Shown here: positions 15,342-23,660 of the stretch, in pieces
How the letters are laid out: each line of letters starts with the position of its first letter
Numbering within the stretch: position 1 is the stretch's first letter
Origin: an uncultured Rhodospirillales bacterium
GTDB lineage: Bacteria; Pseudomonadota; Alphaproteobacteria; CACIAM-22H2
Length of the DNA: 33,800 bases
NCBI GenBank assembly: GCA_903860935.1
Contig: CAIOSQ010000365.1
Location: 1-33,800, forward strand
Direction of reading: 5' to 3'
The notes under the pieces: model-generated
The model's input: only the letters and a program-made list of their open reading frames with translations
The model's database searches: none
What the model was told of the DNA's origin: nothing
Position numbers and translations under genes: made by a program

Positions 15342-16496
15342 ATGGCACGGAAACTTCATTTCTCGGAAGACGAACTCGCCGATCGCCGGGCGCGGGCCTG
15401 CCGCGCCATGCAGGCGGCCGGGCTTGATGGCGTGCTGTGCTTCCGCCAGGAAAGCATGTTCTGGCTGACGGGCTACGACACGTTCGGATTCGTCTTTTTC
15501 CAATGCCTTTATCTCGGTGCCGATGGTCGGATGACATTGCTGACCCGGGCGCCGGACAGGCTCCAGGCGGCACAGACCTCGGTCATCGACGATGTGCGCA
15601 TCTGGGTGGATGGACCGGATGCCGCGCCGGCGACGGAACTCCGTGCGATCCTGGAGGCGCAGGGCTGCCGTGGACGGCGCCTCGGCGTCGAATGGGAGGC
15701 GTATGGGTTGACGGCCCGCAACGGCCAACGCTTGGCAGCCGCGCTCGACGGCGTCTGCGTCCTCTCGGATGCCTCGGATCTCGTGTCCCGTCTTCGGGTG
15801 GTGAAAAGTCCGGCGGAACTCGCCTATGTCCGCCGCGCCGCGGAGTTGGCGGACGCCGCGCTGGCGGCTGGACGCGCCGTGGCGGGGCCTGGCGCCGACG
15901 AGGGTGCGATCCTCGCGGCGATGCAGGCGGAGGTGTTGCGCGGCGGCGGCGACGAGCCTGCCAACGAGCAGATCATCGGCTCCGGCCCGCACGCGCTGCT
16001 GTGCCGGACGCATACAGGCCGGCGGGTGCTGGACGCTCGGGACATGCTTACGATCGAGTTCGCTGGCGCCTATCGGCACTACCACGCGGCGTTCATGCGG
16101 ACGCTTGCCATCGGCACGCCCGATCCGCGGCTTGTCGACATGCACAAGGCCAGCGTCGACGCGCTGCATGCCTGCGAGGACGCGCTGCGCCCGGGACGTC
16201 CGATCAGCGAGGTCTTCGACGCCCATTCCCGTGTGCTCGACGCCGCGGGGTACCGGGATATGCGGATGAATGCCTGCGGCTATTCGCTCGGCACCACCTT
16301 CGCGCCGAACTGGATGGACTGGCCGATGTTCTACAGCGGACAGCCTTACGTCGCCGAGGCGGGCAACGTCTTCTTCATTCACATCATCGTCTTCGACGCC
16401 GCTGCCGGTCTCGCCATGACACTCGGCCGTACAAGCGAAGTGACACCGCAAGGTGCGCACCCGCTGTCGACGGCGTCCCTCGAATTCAGGATCTGA
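15342..16496 (+). CDS. Creatinase-like 'M24 family' protein without metal ligands
   Basis: 384 residues: an N-terminal creatinase/prolidase domain (about 1-150) and a C-terminal pita-bread domain. The five metal ligands of aminopeptidase P are all replaced at the aligned positions: the first Asp by E239, the second (11 residues on) by A250 in HAAFMRT, the His by Y314 (GYSLGT), and the Glu residues by H347 (FFIHII) and about T360. H217 in GPHALL matches the catalytic-His region of creatinase, a metal-free relative, as does the general layout of AGAYRHYHAAFMRT. It is thus more likely a C-N hydrolase of the creatinase/ectoine-hydrolase (DoeA) kind than a peptidase. The substrate is unknown. It is last in the CoA-transferase cluster. 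Confidence 0.85.
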   Translation: MARKLHFSEDELADRRARACRAMQAAGLDGVLCFRQESMFWLTGYDTFGFVFFQCLYLGADGRMTLLTRAPDRLQAAQTSVIDDVRIWVDGPDAAPATELRAILEAQGCRGRRLGVEWEAYGLTARNGQRLAAALDGVCVLSDASDLVSRLRVVKSPAELAYVRRAAELADAALAAGRAVAGPGADEGAILAAMQAEVLRGGGDEPANEQIIGSGPHALLCRTHTGRRVLDARDMLTIEFAGAYRHYHAAFMRTLAIGTPDPRLVDMHKASVDALHACEDALRPGRPISEVFDAHSRVLDAAGYRDMRMNACGYSLGTTFAPNWMDWPMFYSGQPYVAEAGNVFFIHIIVFDAAAGLAMTLGRTSEVTPQGAHPLSTASLEFRI

Positions 16497-16516
16497 CTGC
16501 TTCGGGATCTGACTGC
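16489..16516 (+). repeat. 16-bp-period tandem duplication over a stop codon
   Basis: GGATCTGACTGC occurs at 16489-16500 and again at 16505-16516. The first copy contains the creatinase-like gene's stop (TGA 16494-16496), and the second copy repeats that TGA. It looks like a small slippage duplication. Confidence 0.7.
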
Positions 16517-16542
16517 GTCGTCATTTGCGGCAGGGAAGGCGA

Positions 16543-16617
16543 TGGTGGGCGCTACTGGGATTGAACCAGTGACCCCCGCCGTGTGAAAGCGGTGCTCTGC
16601 CGCTGAGCTAAGCGCCC
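16543..16617 (-). tRNA. tRNA-Val (anticodon CAC)
   Basis: A full cloverleaf can be folded on the minus strand: acceptor GGGCGCT/AGCGCCC, D-arm GCTC/GAGC, anticodon stem CCGCT/GGCGG with loop TTCACAC (anticodon CAC at positions 34-36), and T-arm ACTGG/CCAGT with loop TTCAATC. Discriminator A is followed by an encoded CCA (16545-16543). It reads GUG codons, which are abundant in this GC-rich genome. Confidence 0.95.
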
Positions 16618-16640
16618 ATCGCCAACGTACTCGGCCGGCG

Positions 16641-16670
16641 GATATAAGGTCGGGGATCGACGAGTGTCAA
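16641..16670 (-). promoter_or_regulatory. Promoter of tRNA-Val
   Basis: On the minus strand a perfect -35 TTGACA (16670-16665) is followed after 18 nt by TATATC (16646-16641). Transcription would start about 15 nt before the tRNA 5' end at 16617. It is the best sigma-70-type promoter seen in the window. Confidence 0.7.
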
Positions 16671-16738
16671 GAAACGCCGTGCGGTCATGCGGCGCGACGG
16701 TGCCGACGATCAGGTCGGCTTCTAGAGGAGGCCCCGCC

Positions 16739-17530
16739 ATGCGCCTTTCCCCTGCCGCTATCGCCGCGCCGATCTGGCTCGCGCTATCCTTCGGTGCGCT
16801 GGCTCAGGAGCGAAGCCTCACGGCGGCGTACGACATCTACACCGGGGGGCTCCAGATCGTCGAACTCGACGTCGCTCTCGGGATCGATGCGTCGGCCTAC
16901 GGCATCGAGGCGAGACTGCGGACACGCGGCTTCTACGCGACGTTGTTCTCGTGGGAGCAGATCAACCGTGTGGAGGGTCGAATCGCCGCAACTGGCGTCG
17001 CGCCGCAGCGTTTCGAGCAACGCGGTCGGTTTCGTGGCCAGCAGCGGAGCGTCGACATCGCCTATCGCGGCGGGATGCTGGAGGATGTCCGCGTACACCC
17101 GACGGGCGACGACGACTACGATCGCGAGGTCCTTCCGGTCGAGACCGTCCGCGCAGACCTCGATCCATTGAGCGGGATCGTGCTGCTTACGCTGCGGCTC
17201 GAAAAAGGCGGGGATTGCTCCGGCGGATACGACGGGTTTGACGGCCGGCGGCGCTTTCGAATCGATTTGACGGATGCCGGAAGCGAGGCGGTGGAGGTCG
17301 GCGGGCGCCCGCCGCGCACAGCGCGGATATGCGATTTCGTCTACCGTCAGATCGGCGGATACGCGCGGCGCGTCTCCTGGGGACCGGACAGGCAGCGCGA
17401 ACCCCGCCTGGGGCGATTCTGGCTGGCCGAGGCGCTGCCGGGTGCTCCGGTAATCCCCGTTCGCATGGAGATGGACAATTCATGGGGGCGCATGATCGCG
17501 CATCTGCGCAGCGCCGCCATAGGGCGTTGA
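16739..17530 (+). CDS. DUF3108 domain protein, secreted
   Basis: 263 residues with an N-terminal signal peptide (MRLSPAAIAAPIWLALSFGALA, cleavage before QERSL). The rest matches DUF3108: an opening YDIYTGGLQIVELDVALG, repeated beta-rich segments, the mid-protein DPLSGIVLLTL, and a C-terminal PVIPVRMEMDNSWGRM. The family is periplasmic or envelope-linked and of unknown function. The start ATG at 16739 has a strong AGAGGAGG ribosome site (16724-16731). It stands alone between the tRNA (opposite strand) and convergent gph, with 13 nt to the gph stop. Confidence 0.82.
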   Translation: MRLSPAAIAAPIWLALSFGALAQERSLTAAYDIYTGGLQIVELDVALGIDASAYGIEARLRTRGFYATLFSWEQINRVEGRIAATGVAPQRFEQRGRFRGQQRSVDIAYRGGMLEDVRVHPTGDDDYDREVLPVETVRADLDPLSGIVLLTLRLEKGGDCSGGYDGFDGRRRFRIDLTDAGSEAVEVGGRPPRTARICDFVYRQIGGYARRVSWGPDRQREPRLGRFWLAEALPGAPVIPVRMEMDNSWGRMIAHLRSAAIGR

Positions 17531-17543
17531 CGGGCAGGCGGGT

Positions 17544-18209
17544 TCAGGCGCGGTCGATCAGGTCGAGCAGGTCGGTCATCCGGTCGATCACATGGTCGGC
17601 GCCGATGTCGCGCGCCGGGATCGCGGTATAACCGAAACTGACCAGGGCCACGGGCAGACCTGCCGCGCGCGCCGCCGCATGGTCCACAGGGGAATCCCCG
17701 ACGAAGAGCGCGGCGCCGGGATGGCCGCCAAGTCCTGCAAGGCAGCGCAGCACAGGGTCTGGCGCCGGCTTGCGCACGCCATCGCCGCCGACGACGGACG
17801 TGAAATACCGCGCGAGATCGAGCGCCTCGAGGATCCGGGCGGTGGCCCGGTCGGGCTTGTTGGTGCACACCCCGAGGGCGAGGCCACGCTGCGCGAGCGC
17901 CCCGAGGGTTTCGATGACGCCGGGAAAGGGGCGCGTTTGGCGTGTGAGCCGGTCTTCGTACCGAGCGACAAAATCCGGAACGAGATCGTCCAGCGCCAAG
18001 GGCAGGCCGCCACGTGCCGCGAAGCCGCGTTCGACCAACCGTGCCGCCCCTTCGCCAATCATCGTCCGTCCCTCGGCGAGGCCGACAGGGGCGCGGCCAT
18101 GCATCTCGAGCAGTGCGTCGAGGGCGCCGACCAGGTCGGGCGCGCTGTCGACGAGCGTGCCGTCGAGGTCGAAGAGGATGAAGTGGGCGGATTGGAAAGC
18201 GGGCGACAT
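17544..18209 (-). CDS. gph: Phosphoglycolate phosphatase (HAD family)
   Basis: 221 residues of the HAD superfamily, subfamily IA with a helical cap. Motif I is LFDLDGTLVDSAPDL (nucleophile and acid-base Asp), motif II lies around GVCTNKPDR, motif III Lys is in RKPAPDP, and motif IV is FVGDSPVDHAAARAAG. It likely removes 2-phosphoglycolate made in DNA repair or by oxygenase side reactions. The length and the DLVGALDALLEMHGR cap start fit Gph. The start at 18209 places motif I near residue 13, as usual; ATG at 18224 is possible. It is divergent from glmU across 86 nt. Confidence 0.88.
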   Translation of the reverse strand: MSPAFQSAHFILFDLDGTLVDSAPDLVGALDALLEMHGRAPVGLAEGRTMIGEGAARLVERGFAARGGLPLALDDLVPDFVARYEDRLTRQTRPFPGVIETLGALAQRGLALGVCTNKPDRATARILEALDLARYFTSVVGGDGVRKPAPDPVLRCLAGLGGHPGAALFVGDSPVDHAAARAAGLPVALVSFGYTAIPARDIGADHVIDRMTDLLDLIDRA

Positions 18210-18295
18210 AAGCCGTAAGATCATGTGACTTGGACTTGCGCCGACGCTTATGGCATTGCGCCGCTCAGGAAGATACCGCAAGCGAGACCCGACCT

Positions 18296-19693
18296 ATGCC
18301 AAGAGCGACCTCCGACCTTGCCGTGATCGTCCTGGCCGCCGGTCTCGGGACACGGATGAAATCGAAGTTGCCGAAGGTCCTGCACCGGATCGCCGGCGCG
18401 CCCATGATCGCCCATGTGATCGCGGCCGCTGCGCCGCTCAAGCCCTCGCGGGTCGTGCTGGTCGTCGGCCCGGAACCGGAGATGGCCGCCGTGGAAACGG
18501 CCGCGCGGGCCGCGGCGCCAAAGCTGTCGATCGTATCGGCGATCCAGAGCGAGCGACTCGGCACGGGGCACGCGGTCCGGCAGGCCGCGGCGGCCCTGAA
18601 GGGGCATCGCGGCGACGTGGTTGTCCTGTTCGGCGACACCCCGATGGTCAGCACGCAGACGCTGCAAAGCCTGGTCCGCACGCGTCGCCGCAGCCGGCAT
18701 GCGGCGGTCGCCGCGTCGTTCCGGCCGCTCGATCGCAAACTCTTCGCGCGGCTGGTGATCGATCCGCGCGGTCGCCTCGAGCGGATCGTCGAGGCGCGGG
18801 ACGCGACCGAGGCAGAGGCCCGGATAGAACTGTGCAACGCCGGGGTCATCGCCTTCGATGGGGCGGTGCTGTTCGACCTTCTCGGCCGTCTGCGCAACGA
18901 GAACGCCAAGCGCGAGTATTATCTCTTCGATACGATCGCACTGGCCTGGGCGAATGGGCACAGCTGCGGCCACGTCGAGATCCCGGTCGACGATGCGTTC
19001 GGGATCGATTCGCGGCTCGCCCTGGCTGAGGCCGAAGCCATGTTCCAGCAGCGTCTGCGGCGGCGCGCGCTCGAGGACGGGGCGACCATGGTGGCGCCTG
19101 AAACGGTATTCCTCGCGGCCGACACACGGTTGGGCCGTGATGTCGTCATCGGTCCGCATGTGGTCTTCGGGGGTGGTGTCGTTATCGGCGACGATGTCGA
19201 GATCAAGCCGTTCAGCCATCTCGAATCCTGCACCGTTTCCAGCGGCGCAACGATCGGTCCCTATGCGCGTCTGCGCCCTGGGGCGGAGATCGGCGTTGGC
19301 GTGCATATCGGCAATTTCGTCGAGATCAAGGCGGCGCGCGTCGAGGCTGGCGCGAAGATCAACCATCTTTCCTATGTCGGCGATGCGCGCATCGGCGCCA
19401 AGGCAAACATTGGCGCCGGTACGATCACCTGCAACTATGATGGCTTCGAGAAATTCCGCACCGAAATCGGCGCGGGCGCGTTCGTCGGATCCAACAGCGC
19501 GCTGGTTGCTCCGGTGAGCATCGGCGAGGACGCGACGATCGGCGCGGGTAGCGTCATCACACGCGACGTGCCTGCCGGCGCCCTCGCGGTGGCGCGGGGC
19601 GAGCAGCGGATGATCGAGGGCTGGTCGCGCAAGTTTCGCGGCCGGCGCACTGCGGAGCGTGCGGCGTCCAGGCCGCAGCGCGGAAAGGGCTGA
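18296..19693 (+). CDS. glmU: Bifunctional GlmU: glucosamine-1-P N-acetyltransferase / UDP-GlcNAc pyrophosphorylase
   Basis: 465 residues. The N-terminal uridylyltransferase domain has LAAGLGTRMKSKLPKVLH (13-30) and GTGHAVRQA. The C-terminal left-handed beta-helix starts near residue 250 with hexapeptide repeats, and has the acetyltransferase His at H357 in NHLSYVGDARIG, followed by GAGTITCNYDG. It makes UDP-GlcNAc for peptidoglycan and lipopolysaccharide. It sits 5 nt before glmS, which supplies glucosamine-6-P two steps upstream in the same pathway, so the two form an operon. Confidence 0.97.
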   Translation: MPRATSDLAVIVLAAGLGTRMKSKLPKVLHRIAGAPMIAHVIAAAAPLKPSRVVLVVGPEPEMAAVETAARAAAPKLSIVSAIQSERLGTGHAVRQAAAALKGHRGDVVVLFGDTPMVSTQTLQSLVRTRRRSRHAAVAASFRPLDRKLFARLVIDPRGRLERIVEARDATEAEARIELCNAGVIAFDGAVLFDLLGRLRNENAKREYYLFDTIALAWANGHSCGHVEIPVDDAFGIDSRLALAEAEAMFQQRLRRRALEDGATMVAPETVFLAADTRLGRDVVIGPHVVFGGGVVIGDDVEIKPFSHLESCTVSSGATIGPYARLRPGAEIGVGVHIGNFVEIKAARVEAGAKINHLSYVGDARIGAKANIGAGTITCNYDGFEKFRTEIGAGAFVGSNSALVAPVSIGEDATIGAGSVITRDVPAGALAVARGEQRMIEGWSRKFRGRRTAERAASRPQRGKG

Positions 19694-19698
19694 ACCTC

Positions 19699-21522
19699 AT
19701 GTGCGGCATCATCGGGATCATCGGTAAGAGCGAGGCGGCACCGCTGTTGCTCGACGGCTTGAAGCGCCTGGAATACCGGGGCTACGATTCGGCCGGCATC
19801 GCGACCTTGCTAGACGGTACGATCGGGCGCCGCCGCGCCGAGGGGAAACTTTCGCGCCTCGAGGCGGTTCTGCGCGAGGCGCCGCTACCCGGCCGAACCG
19901 GCATCGGCCATACGCGCTGGGCGACGCACGGTAAGCCGAACGAGACGAACGCGCATCCCCATGCGACCCATCGCGTCGCGGTCGTGCATAACGGGATCAT
20001 CGAGAACTTCGCCGAACTCAAGGCCGAACTGGTGGCGGCCGGATGCCGGTTCGTGACGGAGACCGATACAGAGGTCTTTGCGCATCTGATCACCTCCCTC
20101 CTGGATGCAGGGCATCCACCGCGCGAGGCGATGCGGCTTGCGTTGAAGCGCATTCGCGGTGCCTTCGCGCTTGCGGTGCTGGTGGCGGGCGAGGACCGGA
20201 TGCTTCTGGCAGCCCGCCAGGGATCGCCGCTCGCGATCGGCTATGGCGATGGCGAGATGTTCCTGGGCTCCGACGCGTTCGCGCTCGCGCCCCTGACGCG
20301 AAAGATCGCCTATCTCGAGGACGGGGACTGGGCGGTCCTTGGTCCCGGGGGCGTCGAGATCTTCGATCGCAACGACGCGCCGGCGACGCGTCCGACGCGG
20401 GAGACGGCGTTGTCGGGGGCGCTCGTGGGCAAGGGCAACCACCGGCATTTCATGCACAAGGAGATTCACGAGCAGCCGGCGGTGGTGGGCGACACGCTGC
20501 GCGCATACATGAACCCTGCCACCCATGCCGTCGGTCTTCCCGAACTGCCCTTCGATTTCGCGACGCTGCCGCGGCTGGCGATCGTCGCCTGCGGAACCTC
20601 TTTCTACGCTGGCCAGATCGCGCGCTACTGGTTCGAACATATCGCGCGCCTCGCGGTCGACACCGACATCGCGTCGGAGTTCCGCTATCGCCGTCCGGTA
20701 CTCACCCCGGGAGGCGCGGCGCTGTTCGTCTCGCAATCCGGCGAAACGATCGACACGCTGGCCGCGCTGCGCCATGCCCGAGATGAGGGGCAGAAGATCG
20801 CGGCGATCGTCAACATGCCGGAAAGCTCGATTGCCCGTGAGGCGGATGTCGTCTTCCCAACGCATGCCGGTCCGGAAATCGGGGTGGCGTCGACCAAGGC
20901 GATGGCGACGCAACTCACCGTACTCGCTTGCATCGCTCTCGCGGCGGCGAAGGCGCGCGGCACGCTCGATGCGGCTACGCACGCTCGGCTTTCGGTGGCG
21001 CTGACCGAGACGCCGGCGCGGATCGCCGAGGTGCTGGCCCATGACGACGCGATCCGCAAACTCGCCGCCGGCGTGGCGGAGGCGCGCGACGTCCTTTATC
21101 TCGGGCGCGGTGCGTCCTATCCGGTCGCGATGGAGGGTGCGCTCAAGCTCAAGGAGATCTCGTATATCCATGCCGAGGGCTATGCCGCCGGCGAGATGAA
21201 GCACGGTCCGATCGCGCTCATCGACGAGGACGTCCCGGTGATCGTTGTCGCCCCGAGCGACGAACTCTTCGAGAAGACCGCCTCGAACATGAAGGAGGTC
21301 GCGGCGCGAGGCGGACGTGTGATCCTGCTGTCGGATCGGCAGGGGATCGAACGCGCGGGCAAGCTGGCTTGGGCGTCGGTGGAACTTCCGACCGTCGATC
21401 CCTTCGTGGCGCCGATCCTCCACATCGTGCCGGTGCAGTTGCTCGCCTACCATGTCGCGGTGATAAAGGGGACGGATGTCGACCAACCGCGCAACCTCGC
21501 CAAGAGCGTGACGGTCGAATGA
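19699..21522 (+). CDS. glmS: Glutamine--fructose-6-phosphate aminotransferase (isomerizing)
   Basis: 607 residues. It converts fructose-6-P and glutamine to glucosamine-6-P. The N-terminal class II glutaminase starts MCGIIGIIG with the nucleophile Cys exposed after Met removal, followed by YRGYDSAGIA, GHTRWATHGKP and HNGIIENF. Two SIS domains follow (CGTSFYAGQIARYWFE; SQSGETIDT; LGRGASYPVAMEGALKLKE). The terminal LAKSVTVE is the conserved GlmS tail. No glmS ribozyme-like leader can fit in the 5-nt gap after glmU, so control must act on the shared transcript. Confidence 0.97.
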   Translation: MCGIIGIIGKSEAAPLLLDGLKRLEYRGYDSAGIATLLDGTIGRRRAEGKLSRLEAVLREAPLPGRTGIGHTRWATHGKPNETNAHPHATHRVAVVHNGIIENFAELKAELVAAGCRFVTETDTEVFAHLITSLLDAGHPPREAMRLALKRIRGAFALAVLVAGEDRMLLAARQGSPLAIGYGDGEMFLGSDAFALAPLTRKIAYLEDGDWAVLGPGGVEIFDRNDAPATRPTRETALSGALVGKGNHRHFMHKEIHEQPAVVGDTLRAYMNPATHAVGLPELPFDFATLPRLAIVACGTSFYAGQIARYWFEHIARLAVDTDIASEFRYRRPVLTPGGAALFVSQSGETIDTLAALRHARDEGQKIAAIVNMPESSIAREADVVFPTHAGPEIGVASTKAMATQLTVLACIALAAAKARGTLDAATHARLSVALTETPARIAEVLAHDDAIRKLAAGVAEARDVLYLGRGASYPVAMEGALKLKEISYIHAEGYAAGEMKHGPIALIDEDVPVIVVAPSDELFEKTASNMKEVAARGGRVILLSDRQGIERAGKLAWASVELPTVDPFVAPILHIVPVQLLAYHVAVIKGTDVDQPRNLAKSVTVE

Positions 21523-21579
21523 CGGCGTCGCCAAACGCGGCTTGACGCGCCCGGGTCGCGGCATGCCAAAAATCCGGGA

Positions 21580-22263
21580 ATGATGGCCGGCCTTCCCCTC
21601 GCCGATCTCGGTGCCTTCGCAACCCTGGCGGTGGCGTGGATCGGCTATACGCTGCTCGCCGATCATCGTTTCTCGGGGCATGGTTTGATGGGCGTCACGG
21701 CGCGACACAGGCGCCGATGGATGGAGCAGATGCTGCTCCGGGACAACCGGGTCTACGATTCCACCCTCGCGTCGCATATCGCGCGGTCGCCGAATTTCTT
21801 CGCGCAGACCTCCCTGATCATCCTCGGCGGTCTGCTCGCCGTCGTCGGCAGCGGCGACCAGGTCCTGGGGCTCGTCGCCGAGGTGCCGTTCGCGCGCCGC
21901 AACGACAGCCTTACCTGGAATGCGAAGCTCGGGGTGGAGATCCTCGTGTTCATCTACGCGTTCTTCAAGTTCACCTGGTCGATGCGGCAGTTCAACTATC
22001 TGATGATCCTGATGGGAGCCGCGCCGCCGCCGGGATCCGAAGCGATCCATGCCGCGGGACCCACGATCGTCGCGCGCGCGGCCCGCATCAGCGATATCGC
22101 GACGCGACACTTCAATTCCGGCATACGCGCGTATTATTTCGGACTGGCTGCGCTGGCGGGGTTCGTGCATCCCTGGCTGCTCGTTGGCGCGACGGTGCTG
22201 GTGATCGCGGTGCTGTGGCGCCGCGAATTCTATTCGGCGACGCTCGCCGCGCTGAAGGAGTGA
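21580..22263 (+). CDS. DUF599 integral membrane protein
   Basis: 227 residues with about four membrane segments: near 8-26 (FATLAVAWIGYTLLA), 75-92 (TSLIILGGLLAVVGSG), 125-142 (EILVFIYAFFKFTW) and the C-terminal 190-220 (ALAGFVHPWLLVGATVLVIAVLW). The soluble loop RRRWMEQMLLRDNRVYDSTLASHIARSPNFFAQT and the motif FNYLMILMGAAP are typical of DUF599, a family of unknown function. Two adjacent ATGs (21580 and 21583) are possible starts. It ends 3 nt before gor and is probably co-transcribed with it. Confidence 0.85.
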   Translation: MMAGLPLADLGAFATLAVAWIGYTLLADHRFSGHGLMGVTARHRRRWMEQMLLRDNRVYDSTLASHIARSPNFFAQTSLIILGGLLAVVGSGDQVLGLVAEVPFARRNDSLTWNAKLGVEILVFIYAFFKFTWSMRQFNYLMILMGAAPPPGSEAIHAAGPTIVARAARISDIATRHFNSGIRAYYFGLAALAGFVHPWLLVGATVLVIAVLWRREFYSATLAALKE

Positions 22264-22266
22264 AGG

Positions 22267-23634
22267 ATGGAGTTCGACTACGACCTGTTCACCATCGGCG
22301 CCGGTTCCGGCGGCGTAGCGGCATCGCGTCGGGCCGCCGCCCATGGTGCCCGCGTCGCGATCTGCGAGGATCGGCGCGTCGGCGGGACCTGTGTGTTGCG
22401 CGGATGTGTTCCCAAGAAACTGCTCGTCTACGGCGCCCATTTCGCCGAGGAGATCGAGGATGCGCGCGGCTATGGATGGACCATCGAGGGCGCGCGCCTC
22501 GACTGGGGGCGGCTTATCGCGGCCAAGGACAGGGAACTGGACCGCCTGCACGGTATCTATGTGCGGCTCCTGGAGGGATCGAAAGTCGCGATCCACGAGG
22601 GCAGGGGGCGGATCGTCGCACCGCACACCATCGAGGTGGCGGGGCGCCGCCATACCGCGCGCCATATTCTCGTTGCGACCGGTGGTCGTCCTGTGCGGGT
22701 GGCGATACCTGGCGCGGAACTCGCGATCGATTCCGATCAGGCCCTCGACCTTCCCGCGTTGCCACGGCGGGTGGCGATCATCGGAGGTGGCTATATCGCG
22801 GTCGAGTTTGCTGGGATCTTCCGTGCGGCCGGCGCGGAGGTGACCCAGGTGATCCGTGGCGACAAGGTCTTGCGCGGCTTCGACGGGGAGTGCCGGACCC
22901 ACCTGCAGGGCGAACTGGTCAAGAAGGGCATACGCATCGTGTCGGGCGCCGAACCCGCGCGCATCGACCGGGTCGATGGCGGACTGCGCCTGACCTTGAT
23001 GGATGGCCAGTTCGTCGACGTCGACCAGGTGATGATGGCGACCGGCCGCAAGCCGAATACCGACGGTCTCGGCCTGGAGAGCGCGGGCGTCACGCTCAAC
23101 AAGGCCGGCGCAATCGCAGTGGACCCGTTTCAGGCGACGACGGCGCCGGGAATCCACGCGATCGGCGATGTCACCGATCGTATCAATCTCACGCCCGTTG
23201 CGATCGCGGAGGGTCGGGCCTTGGCGGCGACATTGTTCGACGGCAAGCCCACGCGCATGGACCATGGCAGCGTCGCGAGCGCCGTATTCAGCCAACCGCC
23301 GCTCGCGACGGTCGGATTGGGAGAGGAGGACGCGGCGGTCCAATGCGGACCGATCGACGTCTACACTGCGCTTTTCCGGCCCATGCGGCACACCCTGACG
23401 GGGCGCGACGAAAAGACGCTCATGAAACTCGTCGTCGAGCGTGGAAGCCAGATCGTCGTCGGAGCTCACATGGTCGGCGCGGACGCACCCGAGATCATGC
23501 AAGCCCTGGCCATCGCCGTGAAGGCGCGCCTGACCAAGCAGGATTTCGATCGCACCGTCGCCGTGCATCCGACGGCGGCCGAGGAGTTCGTGCTGATGCG
23601 AGAGCCCACGCGGCGCGTGCCGGCACCGTCGTGA
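22267..23634 (+). CDS. gor: Glutathione-disulfide reductase
   Basis: 455 residues of the class I pyridine nucleotide-disulfide oxidoreductases. The FAD site is GAGSGGVAAS (11-20). The redox disulfide is C42-C47 in TCVLRGCVPKK. The NADPH site is IIGGGYIAVEFAGIF with downstream Arg residues (VIRGDKVLRGFD), as in NADPH-using glutathione reductases. The C-terminal HPTAAEE (H434, E439) is the partner-subunit catalytic pair. It keeps glutathione reduced in the cytosol. It is the second gene of a likely DUF599-gor-PhyH run. Confidence 0.94.
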   Translation: MEFDYDLFTIGAGSGGVAASRRAAAHGARVAICEDRRVGGTCVLRGCVPKKLLVYGAHFAEEIEDARGYGWTIEGARLDWGRLIAAKDRELDRLHGIYVRLLEGSKVAIHEGRGRIVAPHTIEVAGRRHTARHILVATGGRPVRVAIPGAELAIDSDQALDLPALPRRVAIIGGGYIAVEFAGIFRAAGAEVTQVIRGDKVLRGFDGECRTHLQGELVKKGIRIVSGAEPARIDRVDGGLRLTLMDGQFVDVDQVMMATGRKPNTDGLGLESAGVTLNKAGAIAVDPFQATTAPGIHAIGDVTDRINLTPVAIAEGRALAATLFDGKPTRMDHGSVASAVFSQPPLATVGLGEEDAAVQCGPIDVYTALFRPMRHTLTGRDEKTLMKLVVERGSQIVVGAHMVGADAPEIMQALAIAVKARLTKQDFDRTVAVHPTAAEEFVLMREPTRRVPAPS

Positions 23635-23660
23635 CGCAGAGATCGAAGGAGAAAATGTCG

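Noticed and set aside
19690-19700. glmS ribozyme upstream of glmS
   Set aside because: Only 5 nt separate glmU and glmS, and no ribozyme core could fit or was seen in the end of glmU.
19885-23568. A 1227-codon open frame on the minus strand opposite glmS, DUF599 and gor
   Set aside because: It lies wholly antisense to three well-recognised genes. The translation is Arg/His/Asp-rich, has no recognisable domain, and is explained by high GC and the codon bias of the real genes.
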